Source of the DNA: Amorphophallus konjac
Taxonomy: Eukaryota > Streptophyta > Magnoliopsida > Alismatales > Araceae
Direction of reading: 5' to 3'
Length of the DNA stretch: 64,000 nt
NCBI GenBank assembly: GCA_022559845.1
Contig: CM040128.1
Span: forward strand, 78,989,247-79,053,246
Numbering within the stretch: the first letter of the stretch is position 1; each line of letters starts with the position of its first letter. Shown here one piece after another: positions 34,552 through 45,120 of the stretch. The position numbers and the translations under genes are program-made. Under the pieces are notes generated by a model. The model was given only the letters and a program-made list of their open reading frames with translations. It was not told where the DNA came from and ran no database searches.

Positions 34552-37500
34552 TCAGGGCGCTCCCTCTCCCTGGCCTTTACCGCTGTCGCCCGAGCCCTCA
34601 TGCCTCTTTGCCGGTGGAGGCATCGCCGAGCTCGCCTCCTCACGGTGCCGTCGGCGCGGCTCCTCCTCCTCGTTCCTCCAGCTGCCGGAGGAACCCGTAA
34701 AGTAACTCCTAACCGAGCCGTGGGTGCCGTGAGTGCTGCCACTCGGAGTCCCGCTACACTCCGACCATCGGATAATCTCCTTGTAGGCCCGTAACTCCCC
34801 CCTCAGCCCAGACGCCTCGATCAGAGCGTAGTTCCGCTCCGATCGGTAGCGCTCTGCCTCGGCTCGGATTCGGACCAGCTCGTCAGCACTGGCCCGGAGA
34901 CTCTCCAGCTCCGCCCGGAGGAGCGTTGTCTCGACTGCATCCGCTGGCCGGCCCCGTGCCATCTCCTCGCGGAGGCAGGCTGCCTCCTCCTGCGCCGCCG
35001 CTCGACTCTGCACGAGCTCCTCTCGCAGCCGAGTACTCTCACCCAGGGAAGCTGTCAGCTCGGTCATCTGCACACATGCATCATCATTAGCCTGTTGCAT
35101 TTTATAAGCATAAATTAATAAGGAAAGTGTAGTGTGCATACCCTCTCGGAGAGTGCCGCCTCGGTCGCCTCGGCTCGGGACACCATCCGTGCAAAATCTG
35201 CTTCCCGCTCGACGCGGTCCGCAAGGGTCTGTGAAGAGGAAGAAGGTGCGTCAGTCCCCTAGCGCTGGGCTCCCTCAGCTCGTTGCACCCAAAACTCCAG
35301 GTCAGTCATTTCATAGATATAATCATGAACATTCACATAATTTAAGAGTTTAGGGTTAGGAAACTCACCAGAAGTGTTAGGGCCTGTCGGAGCTCATCCT
35401 GCTCCTGGATGGTCGAGTGGAGAAGCCCCCGTAGCTCCGTAATCCTCCCCTCGGGGTCAATCTACATTTAGGAAGTCCAAACATTAGTGCATAATCATAT
35501 AGAAAGCATAAATAAGAAAGCATTTAGGGTTAGAAGTCGTACCGGTCAGCGGGCACCATGGAACACCTGGTCCCTGTAGTGCCGGGCATAGGCCGTATAG
35601 TAGGCCTCCTTGCTCTCTACCCGGGCAGTCACCACCCGCTCGTGCGCTGCCCAGTCCGCTATCTGTTCCACGGCTCGCTCCCTCCAGTCCACCACCGTAG
35701 CCAACCCTCGGGGGTGTCGCCCGACGCGCTCCTCCGATTTTTCTGGTGCCGAAAACTCAACCGCTGGCTGATGGATGCCGGTCGTCCTCATCACCAGTCG
35801 GTAGTAGAGCGGCTCCACTACATTCATACAGTGAAGCCACACATCTCGGCTGGAGTAGGCGAGGGCCGCCACTACCCATGGCTGACCCTCGTGTCCCTCG
35901 CTCGTGTACGGTGTCCACCGAACCTATAAGATAGGAAAGTCACATTAGCATCATAAGCATATAGATTGCATGTAATTAAAGAGTTAGAGTTTAGAGTCGT
36001 ATCGAAGCACAGGGTAGTGTGTCTAGATCATCCTGGATTCCCCGGACCTGTCTCTGTAGGGGTCCAATCTCTCGTAGAGCGGTCCACCACCTGGCGATGG
36101 GCAGCCGCTCTGGATATGTCTCATCACCTCTCCCGAGCCCACGTAGGTGCACGTAGGCCCACACCTGTATTACATTCCACCACATTCCACCAAAGGTCAG
36201 CATATAGCGGTTATAGGAATCATATAGCTAAGTTTAAGAGTCAGAGTCGTACCTGGAGTAGAGGAGAAAAGCCCCCAAGCATCGTCCACCGGCTCGTAGA
36301 GCTGAGAGTGTCGAACAAGAAAGCCAGGACTGCCGCTCCCCAGGCGTAGTCCCCGACATGTCCTAGGTCCTCGAGAAGGGGAAGGAACTGGCAGCTGATC
36401 ACGTCAGCTCGCGTCGTGAACATTAGACGGCCAAAGAACAGCATCAAGAATCGTCTCAGCACCCGGTCCACCTCGGGTCCCGCCGCAGCTGCCACTCTCG
36501 GTCATGCCAGCTCTATCAACCTCTGTAAGTGCTCCTCGGGTAGCTCACCTGTCGCTATCCCCACTCGCCTCAGTCCGAGGCTGTCCTGTAGCCTCGCCCG
36601 CATAAGTGTCATTGACTGCCGCTCCGGGTGCAGCAACTCCAAGCCCAACAGCTCCTGGGCCAGCTCCCGATAGTCGGGGTAAGTTACCCCGCTGACCGGA
36701 GTCCCGTGCACGCGTAATCCGGTGATGCGCGCAACATCCTCTAGCATGGGGACCATGTGGCCCCACGGGAAAAGGAACGTCTGGCTCACCGGATCCCAGC
36801 AGTCGTGCAGAGCGTAGAGGAGTGGCGTGTCTAGCCTAGTCACCTCCACGCTCAGGAACTCAGTGAAACCCATCGCTGTCAGTCTCTCTCACTGGAAGTC
36901 TGGTAGTGCGAGATACACTGCTCGGACCTACAGCCAGGAGATTCGAGTCCTTCGCTTTCCCTGCATACATTTAGGATAAATTTCATTTTAGAATCTTGCA
37001 TTTTCATTTCACTCAACTCACTGAACTGTCTCATATGGGCTGTTTTCCCCATTCAACGGTTGAGTTTCAACCGTCCCAATCCCCCCTCTCAAAATCCACG
37101 GTCCTCCATGGACCGTTCTACCCTATGGATGGTCATGTGAAAGCCGTTCTTCTATTTGGCACCTACCCTGGAACGGCCAATCCCTGGCCGTCCAATAAAA
37201 TCACGGTCCCCACCTGACCGTCTCACTCCCCGTTCAAACCCCTAGTTATTTGGGTTTGCACGGTTTATCGTCCAACCGTGTGGTTATCCACGGTCTAACA
37301 GAAGCCGTTCTGTTCTGAAAACTTTCATATTCTAAACGGACCAGGGTGGCCCGTCCTACATTCCCACGGTTTGATGGAAACCGTTCTGTTCTCAGGCGTT
37401 TCATTTTCTGAATGGACCAACCTGGGCCGTCCAAAGTTTAAACGGTCTTCCTCAGACCGTGTGTTTCTGTCAGTTCAACTCCTTTGAACGGCCACCCATG

Positions 37501-37936
37501 GGCCGTGTTACGGTTGGATGGTTCTATTTGAACCGTGTAGTTTGTTGGAGCGGTCATTGTAAGACCGTGCTAGGGCCGTCGTCCTCGACGGTGTTCAAAC
37601 CCCTCCCGCCGGCGGTTAGAGCCCCATGGAACCTCCCAACCGGCCCTAAAGGGGTCGCGAGCCCCTATTCTATCCCCTAAAGCTACATGCATGGATTAAA
37701 ATTGAAAATGGGGAGGGTTTTAGGAAACCTACCTCATCCGTCCTCGGTGGCCTCTCCACTGCCACCATGGGCTCCGCCGGTGCCTCCTCGGCATCCCCTT
37801 CTTGGGCCACAATCGCCCCACTCCCTTCATCGGCCGTGGGCGGTGGAGCTGCTCCTTTTCCCGCCGTGGATGGTGCCGCCAGCGTCTCCTCCGCGGTGGC
37901 CGCCGGTGGCAGCCTTTGGCTTCCCTCATCGGCCAT
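34552..37936 (-). pseudogene. Antisense gene A of the Tat element: seven exons, plant-mobile-domain-like plus coiled coil
   Basis: Minus-strand exons are 37936-37733, 36960-36253, 36164-36003, 35923-35543, 35461-35369, 35228-35142 and 35067-34552. Each is a multiple of three, so all six introns (772, 88, 79, 81, 140 and 74 bp) are phase 0; most have GT-AG ends. The spliced product would be about 716 residues: an Ala/Pro/Glu-rich N-terminus, then a plant-mobile-domain-like region (LLYALHDCWDPVSQTFLFPW, MVPMLEDVARITGLRVHGTP, later VWAYVHLRGLG), then a Glu/Arg/Leu-rich coiled coil and a basic tail. Breaks are stops at about 36930, 36892, 36504 and 35548, and the intron 3 donor changed from GT to AT (36002-36001). 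The domain is known from transposons and from MAIN/MAIL1-type plant silencing factors. Its role here is unknown. Confidence 0.75.
37055..37580 (+). repeat. Hairpin box field 3 (inside intron 1 of antisense gene A)
   Basis: About 12 boxes with clear covariation: ACGGTCCTCCATGGACCGT (37098-37116), ACGGCCAATCCCTGGCCGT (37173-37191), ACGGTTTGATGGAAACCGT and ACGGTCTTCCTCAGACCGT. Each has a 7-bp stem and 5-nt loop. Confidence 0.85.
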
Positions 37937-38149
37937 TAGACGGAGAAGATGCTTCGTGGCCTGGTGTTTGGATCGAATGAAGAGGGGGAGACGAGGGGAA
38001 TGGAGAATGAGAGATGGGACAGTAAGATTGGGAGTAAGAGTGTGGAGAGGGTGGTGGCATTCGTGGGTATCGTCGGTTACGGTAGGGAGGAGGAAGAGAA
38101 AGAAGAAGAAGGGTTTTTTATTTTTTTGAAACCGCCAGTAATTACACGG

Positions 38150-38365
38150 TCCATCGATAGACCGTGTAGATACTGAACGGTCTCCTATTTGACCGTTAAA
38201 CTCTAATGGCGTTCTTCCATGGGACGGCTAGATGGTGGCCGTCCATTTCATTGAACGGCCTCACTATGGGCCGTGTAGGTTCACGGTCATATTTAAGCTG
38301 GTAACGTTTGCACGGCCCAAGATGGACCGTTTACAGTCTAGAGCGGTCTGATGCTAGACCGTTCA
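38150..38365 (+). repeat. Hairpin box field 4 (upstream of antisense gene A)
   Basis: About seven boxes, for example ACGGTCCATCGATAGACCGT and GCGGTCTGATGCTAGACCGT. They lie upstream of the gene A start on the minus strand. Confidence 0.8.
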
Positions 38366-39374
38366 TGTGCTGAATTGATGATGAAGAATGTTTTTTTGCT
38401 GCTGCATTGTGTGACTAAATGACTGATTTCTTTTTTGGCTTGAATGATTATTTCATGACGGAATATTGCAAATCTGTTCATGAATTCTTTGCAGCTCCAC
38501 TTCAACTTGCCGTTTCACCTGCACAAGTAAGTCAGGTATGGCCTTCTATCCTTATATCCTTATTACATTACTATATGGTATTATGTTATATTATCTCGAG
38601 AACCAATCGGTTATCTACGTGTTCCAGGATCTGATGTTCCCCTATAACAAAAACAGTGATGATCCAGGTTCGTGTGTTTAATCACCGGATAGGCCGTTAG
38701 GTTGGGAAAATTAGGGGACGGTGGTTCTATCTCGCACGCCGTGGTTGCGGATAGTATCTTGACCCTGATTCTCCCAGTCTAGCAATATTATTCTCGAGTA
38801 TTTTCTATTTTTGTGACTTTCTTTGCATTCGTTTTAATGATTTCTTTATTTTAGCCCAACATGCATCATACGCATCTTTTGAGCATTCATGACCCATGGT
38901 CTGTCTGAAAGTATCTCATTTGAAATGGATGATTGTGCGTTCATGGTTTCGAGTAAGAAGGAACTATTCCACTCAGAGTTGAAAGGTTTTCTCTGATCTG
39001 TTCACCTGGTTTAATTAACTGAAAGTCAATGTTTGGAGTTTTCGTCCGTTTCTTTACTTTTTGTTGCTTATTCCGATCTCCTCATTGGTCAAAGGGATTG
39101 TGTCCCCCATGAGGCTGATCGTGTGTTTCCTTTCCTTTTGTTTTAGTTAATTTCTCCATACTAGTGTCGTTTTGGTTCGATTGTTCCTTATGCTTGGTTC
39201 AGAGTTTTCTGAAAAATTCATGTCGCTCGTCGGTGATGAAATGGGTATCTTTTACCTTAACGCCCACTTTTCAGTCCACTCCACTTCATTTTCGCTCCAT
39301 CTCCATGTTCCATTTCACTTTCGCTTCGCCTCCGCTCGCTCCCCTGCAAAGAGGACGTTAATGAAGGGCATCTG
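38366..39374 (+). other. Tat region before the 3' LTR, no genes recognised
   Basis: AT-rich non-coding sequence ending in a weak purine stretch (aagaggacgttaatgaaggg) before the LTR. A consensus polypurine tract is not obvious. Confidence 0.55.
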
Positions 39375-41151
39375 TTGACACCCATTTTTTGCCTATGAGT
39401 TGAGTTATTCCTCTTACCATCATTTATTGATGCCTCGAATTGTCCATTACTCATTGGGCTATTTTCAGGCATGCTTTTGGGTTTATTTTATGGGTATCTC
39501 CTCCTCGGCATGGTTTGCTCTCGGATTCGATCTTAATGGGCCTCGTTTCGCTTGGTTTTGGGTTAAGTGGGCTCATTTATCCATTTTATCAAATCTCAAA
39601 CGTCCAGGCTGTACGCGGTCTTGAGACTGGCCGTTCAATGAGTGCGCGGTCTTCTTTGAACCGTTTAATGATTTGATGGATATTTATTTAACTTTCTGAA
39701 TTTCCACCGACATGTCCTTGAACAGTTTGAAGATAGCCGTTTATATCCATCACACGGCTTGTCGTTAGACCGTCCAGTTCCCAGAGTCCTAAGCTCGTTA
39801 GTTTTTCAGATAATTATCTATTTATCTTATTTTTCTGGATTTATCACCGACAGGTGTACACGGTCAAGCATTGGACCGTGCCACTGTTGAGTGGTCTAGT
39901 AGTAGACCGTTTTATCCTCGAGAGTCCAACGCCGTGATAGTCGGTCAGTTCGATGGATAAGTGGATAATTTCTATTTTTATTTATTTATCACTGACAGCA
40001 TTGGGCGGTCTAGAGATGGACCGTGCAGTGTGCTGGGCGGTCTATCGCGAGGCGTACATGTTCGAGAACTGAATTTCGTTTGGATTTTCTCTCTCCATCC
40101 GTGGCTAAACCTCCACCTTCCTCCACCATTTTCTCCGCGGTTTCTCAACCAAATGAGGTACCGTTTGAACCTGGTGGAAGATAAAAGGTTTATCTACGAA
40201 TTTGGTTTTATCATCTCGAATTAATATTCATTGAAAAATCCAATTTTGAGATTGGACTTTCAAGGGTCCATAAATAGAACCTCTAGTCCAAGCTTGAAAG
40301 GGGGAGATCCAACGTCGACGGCGAAGCTCTGCCGAACTTTTGAACGAACTGTAGCCAGGGAGGGAGGCTTTCTGCATCCTCTTAAGCCTCCGGTTCAGGG
40401 AGTAATCGTTGTTTTGTGTTCTAGTTCAGGCTTCTGAGTCTTCTTTTCATTCATTGCATGTTCCTTTCATCATCTCTTCTCCCATGCTTTTGCACTTCTC
40501 ACATCATTTCACACCCTCCCATTTGTTTTTGACGCCCTTTAGGGGTTTAAAAACCTCCCAGGTATCGTCCCTTCCAAGTCATTATGTCAATTTTCCATTT
40601 CGTTCTGTAGTTACTACACGTTTTATGGCTAATTTGGGTTTTATTTGCTTGTCTTCCACGTGATTTTGCAGGTCAGCATCATCATAGCACGAGGCCCATT
40701 CCCTCTGACCGGCCGGAAGGGGTGGAGGATCAGGTCTCACAACTTTGAAGTCTGGCACTTTGGACGGTTGTCTTCCGTCCGTTTTCGGATAAGAGCGGTC
40801 CTTTAAGAGCCGTTCCGATCTTGTAGGCGGCTGCCTTGTAGCCGTGCTGTCGCTAGATTTGTTTTCGTCCCGCTTTCTTCTTCAGCACTGTGAGCGGTCT
40901 GTCGAGCGACCATCCTATCCATTGAGCGGTTCTTCTAGAACCGTGTATACCTGTCAGCGCTGAACTTCGGGCGAGTGCTTTCTCCGTCTTTCCAAGGTAC
41001 GTCCTACCGTCCAGTACCCATGTCTTGGTGGCGATCACGATCACACACACTTCTCCACCCTTTCTTTCTTCCTTCATCTCGGTTGTTTTTTTACGTTTTG
41101 ATTTTGGAAAAGGAATGTGAGAAGGAGAAAAGGTGGGAAAACATGTCAACA
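39375..41151 (+). repeat. Tat 3' LTR
   Basis: A 1777-bp repeat with inverted ends TGTTGAC...GTCAACA. 39773-41151 matches 1-1382. It contains a TATA-like CATAAATA (40269-40277) and several ACGG...CCGT hairpin boxes. Confidence 0.93.
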
Positions 41152-41371
41152 GTGAGTGTCAGTGTAAATTGTTGTTCCGGATTTATCCACGTATATCTTG
41201 CTTAATCCATATCATCATCTAATTAAGTTTGTTAAATCCAATTTGTGAACAAATATATTTGAACCTCTTGATTAGCATCGTATCACATTCTTTAAAAAGG
41301 CCAAAAGTTTTCTTAAAATTTATAAAAACCCAATTCACCCCCTCTTGGGTGTCATTGATCGCGGGACTTCA
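41152..41371 (+). repeat. SIRE-A 5' LTR tail
   Basis: Same sequence as 49200-49420, with few changes, ending gggacttca. The upstream part lies on the far side of the Tat element, outside the window. Confidence 0.92.
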
Positions 41372-41372
41372 A

Positions 41373-41385
41373 TTGGTATTAGAGC
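41373..41385 (+). promoter_or_regulatory. SIRE-A primer binding site
   Basis: TTGGTATTAGAGC, complementary to initiator Met tRNA apart from one C-to-T change, directly after the LTR. Confidence 0.85.
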
Positions 41386-41433
41386 TAAGGCTCGATTTTT
41401 CATAGATCTAACAATCTAGAGAGATCCAGATCA

Positions 41434-43069
41434 ATGACTACCAACATGTACATCTTGAATTCTCCACCGGTGTTTGATGGTTGCAATTTTGATTTGTGGT
41501 TAGGAAGGATGTGCAGTCTAGTCAACTCATATGATCCTAAGCTATGGAAGCTTATCTCATATGGTCCTTATGAGTTGCCTAAAGACAAGTCTGTCTGGAC
41601 CGCAGATTCCAAGTTTAAACATGATCAAACTTGTTTGGTTCTAAAATTTCTTATTACTGCAGTTGATTCTAATCATTTCCCTTTTGTCTCCCATTATAGA
41701 TCCGCGAAGGATATCTTGGATGGCTTAACCAAATTCTGGAAAGAGCATGAAGACCAATGTCTTGTGGCAAGCACGAGTGATCAAGGGAGTGATCAGCAAA
41801 CTGGATCAAACTCAAAGGTAAATTCTGATTCTGACAATGAAGATGAATTTAGCTATGAAGAGTTGTTGATTGCATATGATGATCTTGCTGATAAATACAA
41901 AAAGGTAAAATCGGAAAACAAAAATTTGAAAAAGAATGCCGAACAAAACATGTGTAATTTCCCTTATAAAAAATGCTTGCATCTAGAGGAATTGATTGAG
42001 TCTCATGTGTTCGATCTTGAAATTCATAAGGATCAAATTTCTTCTTTGAGAAATGAAAATAAAGAGCTGAGAGAAAGAATAAGTCTGATGAACAATGGCC
42101 AAAATGAATTTGCTCATGATAAAAAGCTTGAAAAAGAAAATAAGAAACTGAAGGAATTGAACACGACCATTTCTGAAAGATTGCTTACTTTTGAAAAAGG
42201 AAAATCTGTGAATATTGATGAATCTGAAAAAGTGCATGCTTTGTTGCAAGAAATTGAAAGTCATCAAATCATCAATGCTACTTTACATGAACAAGTCAAT
42301 TCATGTAAAAATGAGATGGCTTCCTATGAATTGCACTTTTCATCAATTGAAAAGGAAATCCTTGATTTGAATGCTTCATTGTCTAGATTTGTGAATGGTC
42401 AAGAAAACTTGGATAAATTGTTGGGAATGAAAGTGAACTTTCAAAGAGTAGGGCTGGGGTTTAATCCTGTGCACAAAAAGAAATTTAAAAGTAAACTACA
42501 TACTTCATTTGTTCATACCACTTGTGCACCCAGCACCTCCACATCTCACTCCCAGCAACACACCATGTCAAGAACTCTACCAGATTCGAAAAACAGTGTG
42601 AATGTCCAAAAGATTCAAAAAGAAAACAAAAATCTGAAAATCAATTTGCATCAAAAACCCAAAAATACTACTAGCACCACCATATATGTTAAACATACTT
42701 CTGCCACACACACACATCCACCTAAAAAGAAACTCACATATTTTTATTGTGGAAAACATGGGCATGCCATGCATGATTATTTTACGATGAAAAATTATGA
42801 TTTAGAACCATGTAGGAAAAGAATGAAACCTTTTGTAAAAGGGAAACAAGAGTGGAACAAAAAATCACATGCTTCAAAGAATCCTCACACTTTTAAGTAT
42901 TCAAAGTCATGCTGTGGTTACTGTGGTAAATCTGGACATATGATGCATGGTTGTCTTTTGATATAAAATGATGTTTTGAATGCTGTCATAAATTAGAAAC
43001 CACATGCTTATGTTACTGCTAACCCACAAGGACCCAAAAAGATTTGGATACCTAAGAATGTCAAATGAG
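41434..43069 (+). pseudogene. gag: SIRE-A Gag polyprotein
   Basis: ATG 41434 starts MTTNMYILNSPPVFDGCNFD; PKLWKLISYGPYELPKDKSV follows. A long acidic/basic coiled coil spans about residues 150-330. Near the C-terminus one CCHC knuckle is damaged (TYFYCGKHGHAMHDY, first and last Cys lost) and one is intact (CCGYCGKSGHMMHGC). TAA at 42964 interrupts. The frame then continues to the typical Sirevirus Gag end GPKKIWIPKNVK (to 43069). It is the least damaged Gag in the window. Confidence 0.88.
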
Positions 43070-43900
43070 AAATCTATTTTACAGGTGTGTCTTGGAAATA
43101 TGAAGCGTGAAACATGCTTTCAATCAAGAAGGTAAGGCACACGGGCCAAGTGGCATAAATCAGGTTGAAAGAAAAATCAAATATTGAATTTGATTTCTCA
43201 TGTGATATCCCTCTTACTCTCTCCATTAAAGGTGCTATGTCTTATTTTGCCTTGTGCTGAATCTTGTGATAATGCATAAATTGTCATATATGAGTTACAT
43301 TCATGGCAGTTACTTACATATCTGTGTGTATATCACTTGTCATATAGCATCTTATTGTAGGGGAGCTTGAAGACTCTTCAAATCATGTCTTCAATACATA
43401 CATTGTGTTTGCATACACCTTCACATTCTGTCATAAAATTTTTGAACATTGTGAACTCATGTAAGAATGCATTACAACTCCCGTGTCTTCATCACACATC
43501 CATGACTGCATAGAGCATTAGAATTTTTCAGAACATCTTACATTCATGCACATATATTAAGGGGGAGCAACCACATTCATCATATGGATTTAGTGTTTAG
43601 GTCCACACCTGAGTCATGCATCAAGTCTGAAGATCTTAATGGGTTGTTAATTGATTAAGGAATTTGTCATGTCATTGTTAATAAATTTGAATCGAAATTG
43701 ACAAATCAAGTCTTTTTATCTTTGGATGCAGATTACACTCTCCAAGTCCAAGTGATGCTGGCCATCCATAGTCAGACTTGAATCAACTAACGGAATACCT
43801 TACAATGATGAAAAATGATGAGAACTTTCTCAATTGCCACCAGGAGATGGGATACCAGAACTTGAACAACCTCCAGGATCGACTCAAGTACAAGTTGGTG
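43070..43900 (+). other. SIRE-A, region after gag, nothing recognised
   Basis: No coding similarity seen. A gggggag tract is near 43561. Confidence 0.55.
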
Positions 43901-44240
43901 AAAGTCCTTGTACGTGCTAAAGCAAGTACCCAAGGCATAGTATGAAAGGTGCACATCTTCTTTGATTGAGAACGGATTCATCACATAAGGTTGATCAAAC
44001 ATTTTTCACAAGGTAAGCAGGTAAAGACATCTTAGTGGCTCAAGTATATGTGGACAATATCAATTTTGGAAGCTACTAATAATACTTTTTTGTGAACAAT
44101 TTGTAGGGATTATGCAAGAAAATTTTAAAATGAGCATAATGGATGAACTGATTTGTACTTTCTTTGGATTACAGGTGGAAGGCTTGGAAGATGATGGATG
44201 CTCAAGGCACAAGTATTGAAAATAATTCTGAGCTCTATTT
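43901..44240 (+). pseudogene. Relic of SIRE-A reverse transcriptase
   Basis: Broken frames still show Copia RT landmarks in order: LKQVPKA*YERCTSSLIENG, then DILVAQVYVDNINFG, then EQFVGIMQENFKMSIM with FFGLQVEGLEDDGC. The catalytic YVDD has become YVDN. Several stops and shifts are present. The rest of pol is not recognisable, so gag-only elements of this group may derive from full elements by pol decay. Confidence 0.75.
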
Positions 44241-44398
44241 AAAAAACTCACACTTGCTTCAACCAAATCTCCATAAATAAAAATAAAAAAAAACTATTTT
44301 TGCCATTAGAATGCAATTGCACTTTTAATGAACCACCATTGCATGTCGACATTTCATGAATAAGAAAATTCATCTGTTTGTTTATCAATGCATGACTA

Positions 44399-44492
44399 CA
44401 TGGTATATCAAATGGTGACTTCAGGAAGGGCAAGTCATTCTTGTCTGAAGCCTATCACCATGCGTGAGAATGTGCCTCCGCCTGGTACCATG
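44399..44492 (+). other. Structured module copy A (cloverleaf-like), SIRE-A
   Basis: The closing stem is CATGGTA (44399-44405) with TACCATG (44486-44492). Inside are GGCAAG-TCATT-CTTGTC, itself nested in CTTCAG...CTGAAG, and TCAC-CATGC-GTGA. It shares GGTATATCAAATGGTG at the start and CTCCGCCTGGTACCA at the end with the other copies. Confidence 0.7.
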
Positions 44493-45011
44493 AGTCACAT
44501 GTTCATTTAGGTCAAGGTTGCATGATTTTCAAAACATAAAAATGTCAATTGTGTAAATTGTGTACATAGAAAGGGGGAGCTTGTTTTTGAATGAATGATT
44601 TTGAATTGTAAATTGAACTCATCCTTGTAGAAATGCATCTCATATTAATTGTCATACCAGAGTTGATCATGACATTGTTGTGTGAGTTTCTGGACTTCAA
44701 TTTTTGGGACTAACAATGAACTGCTAGTCTCTTTTAAGGCTATTACTGAGGTAACATGATTGAAGGCACATGGTGATACATACTGAACTCAGGTATTGAT
44801 TCTAAAACTTGAATTGTCATTCATCCAGCCTACTATGATGCTGTTGCTCACTTGACAGGTATCAATGCTTGAAATCTGACTTGTTATCTTCCTAGCATGA
44901 TGAGATGAACTTGCCAAATTGTTTGAATGGCATTGCAAACCCTAAAGATTTTGATGATTATTGAACATCCTTCAATCTGAACTGCTTGAGGTCTTTTCAA
45001 CTTGACTGAGC

Positions 45012-45120
45012 ATCTGGTATATCAAATGATGAGTAGTGAAAAGGTGGATTACGTCCACCTGGAAACTCTCACTATGTGTGAGTTGGTCTTTGGATCAAGG
45101 TTCTCCGCCTCGTACCAGAT
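45012..45120 (+). other. Structured module copy B (cloverleaf-like), SIRE-A
   Basis: The closing stem is ATCTGGTA (45012-45019) with TACCAGAT (45113-45120). Three inner hairpins: AGGTGGA-TTACG-TCCACCT (45042-45060), ACTCTCAC-TAT-GTGTGAGT (45065-45083) and GGTC-TTTG-GATC (45085-45096). The tail TTCTCCGCCTCGTACCA is conserved. Confidence 0.75.

Larger units (their letters stand above)
1..41151 (+). mobile_element. Tat/Ogre-lineage Ty3/Gypsy LTR retrotransposon (5' end outside window)
   Basis: Positions 1-1382 and 39773-41151 are near-identical direct repeats, and the full 3' LTR starts at 39375 with TGTTGACACCC and ends GTCAACA. The inside carries gag, protease, RT, two RNase H domains and integrase in Gypsy order. 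The second, archaeal-type RNase H after the first is diagnostic of the Tat lineage. After removing two later insertions (2869-12431 and 15161-25263, plus one copy of each target duplication) the visible part is about 21.5 kb, in the size range known for Ogre-like Tat elements. It had inserted into the 5' LTR of SIRE-A: the sequence after 41151 continues as the tail of that LTR. The expected target duplication is gtgag (41152-41156); its partner lies upstream of the window. Confidence 0.93.

Noticed and set aside
36545..36766. Alternative frames overlapping antisense gene A and plus-strand frames at 34150-36349
   Set aside because: GC-rich shadows of the phase-consistent seven-exon reading; they stop at or ignore the splice sites.
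31735..38365. CRISPR-like array from regularly spaced short repeats
   Set aside because: Repeats are degenerate self-complementary boxes with irregular 35-45 bp spacing in a plant retrotransposon. There are no identical repeats, leader or cas genes.
44399..45120. tRNA gene at the cloverleaf-like modules
   Set aside because: 94-109 nt with no conserved tRNA A and B boxes or anticodon arm geometry. The resemblance is only in the number of stems.
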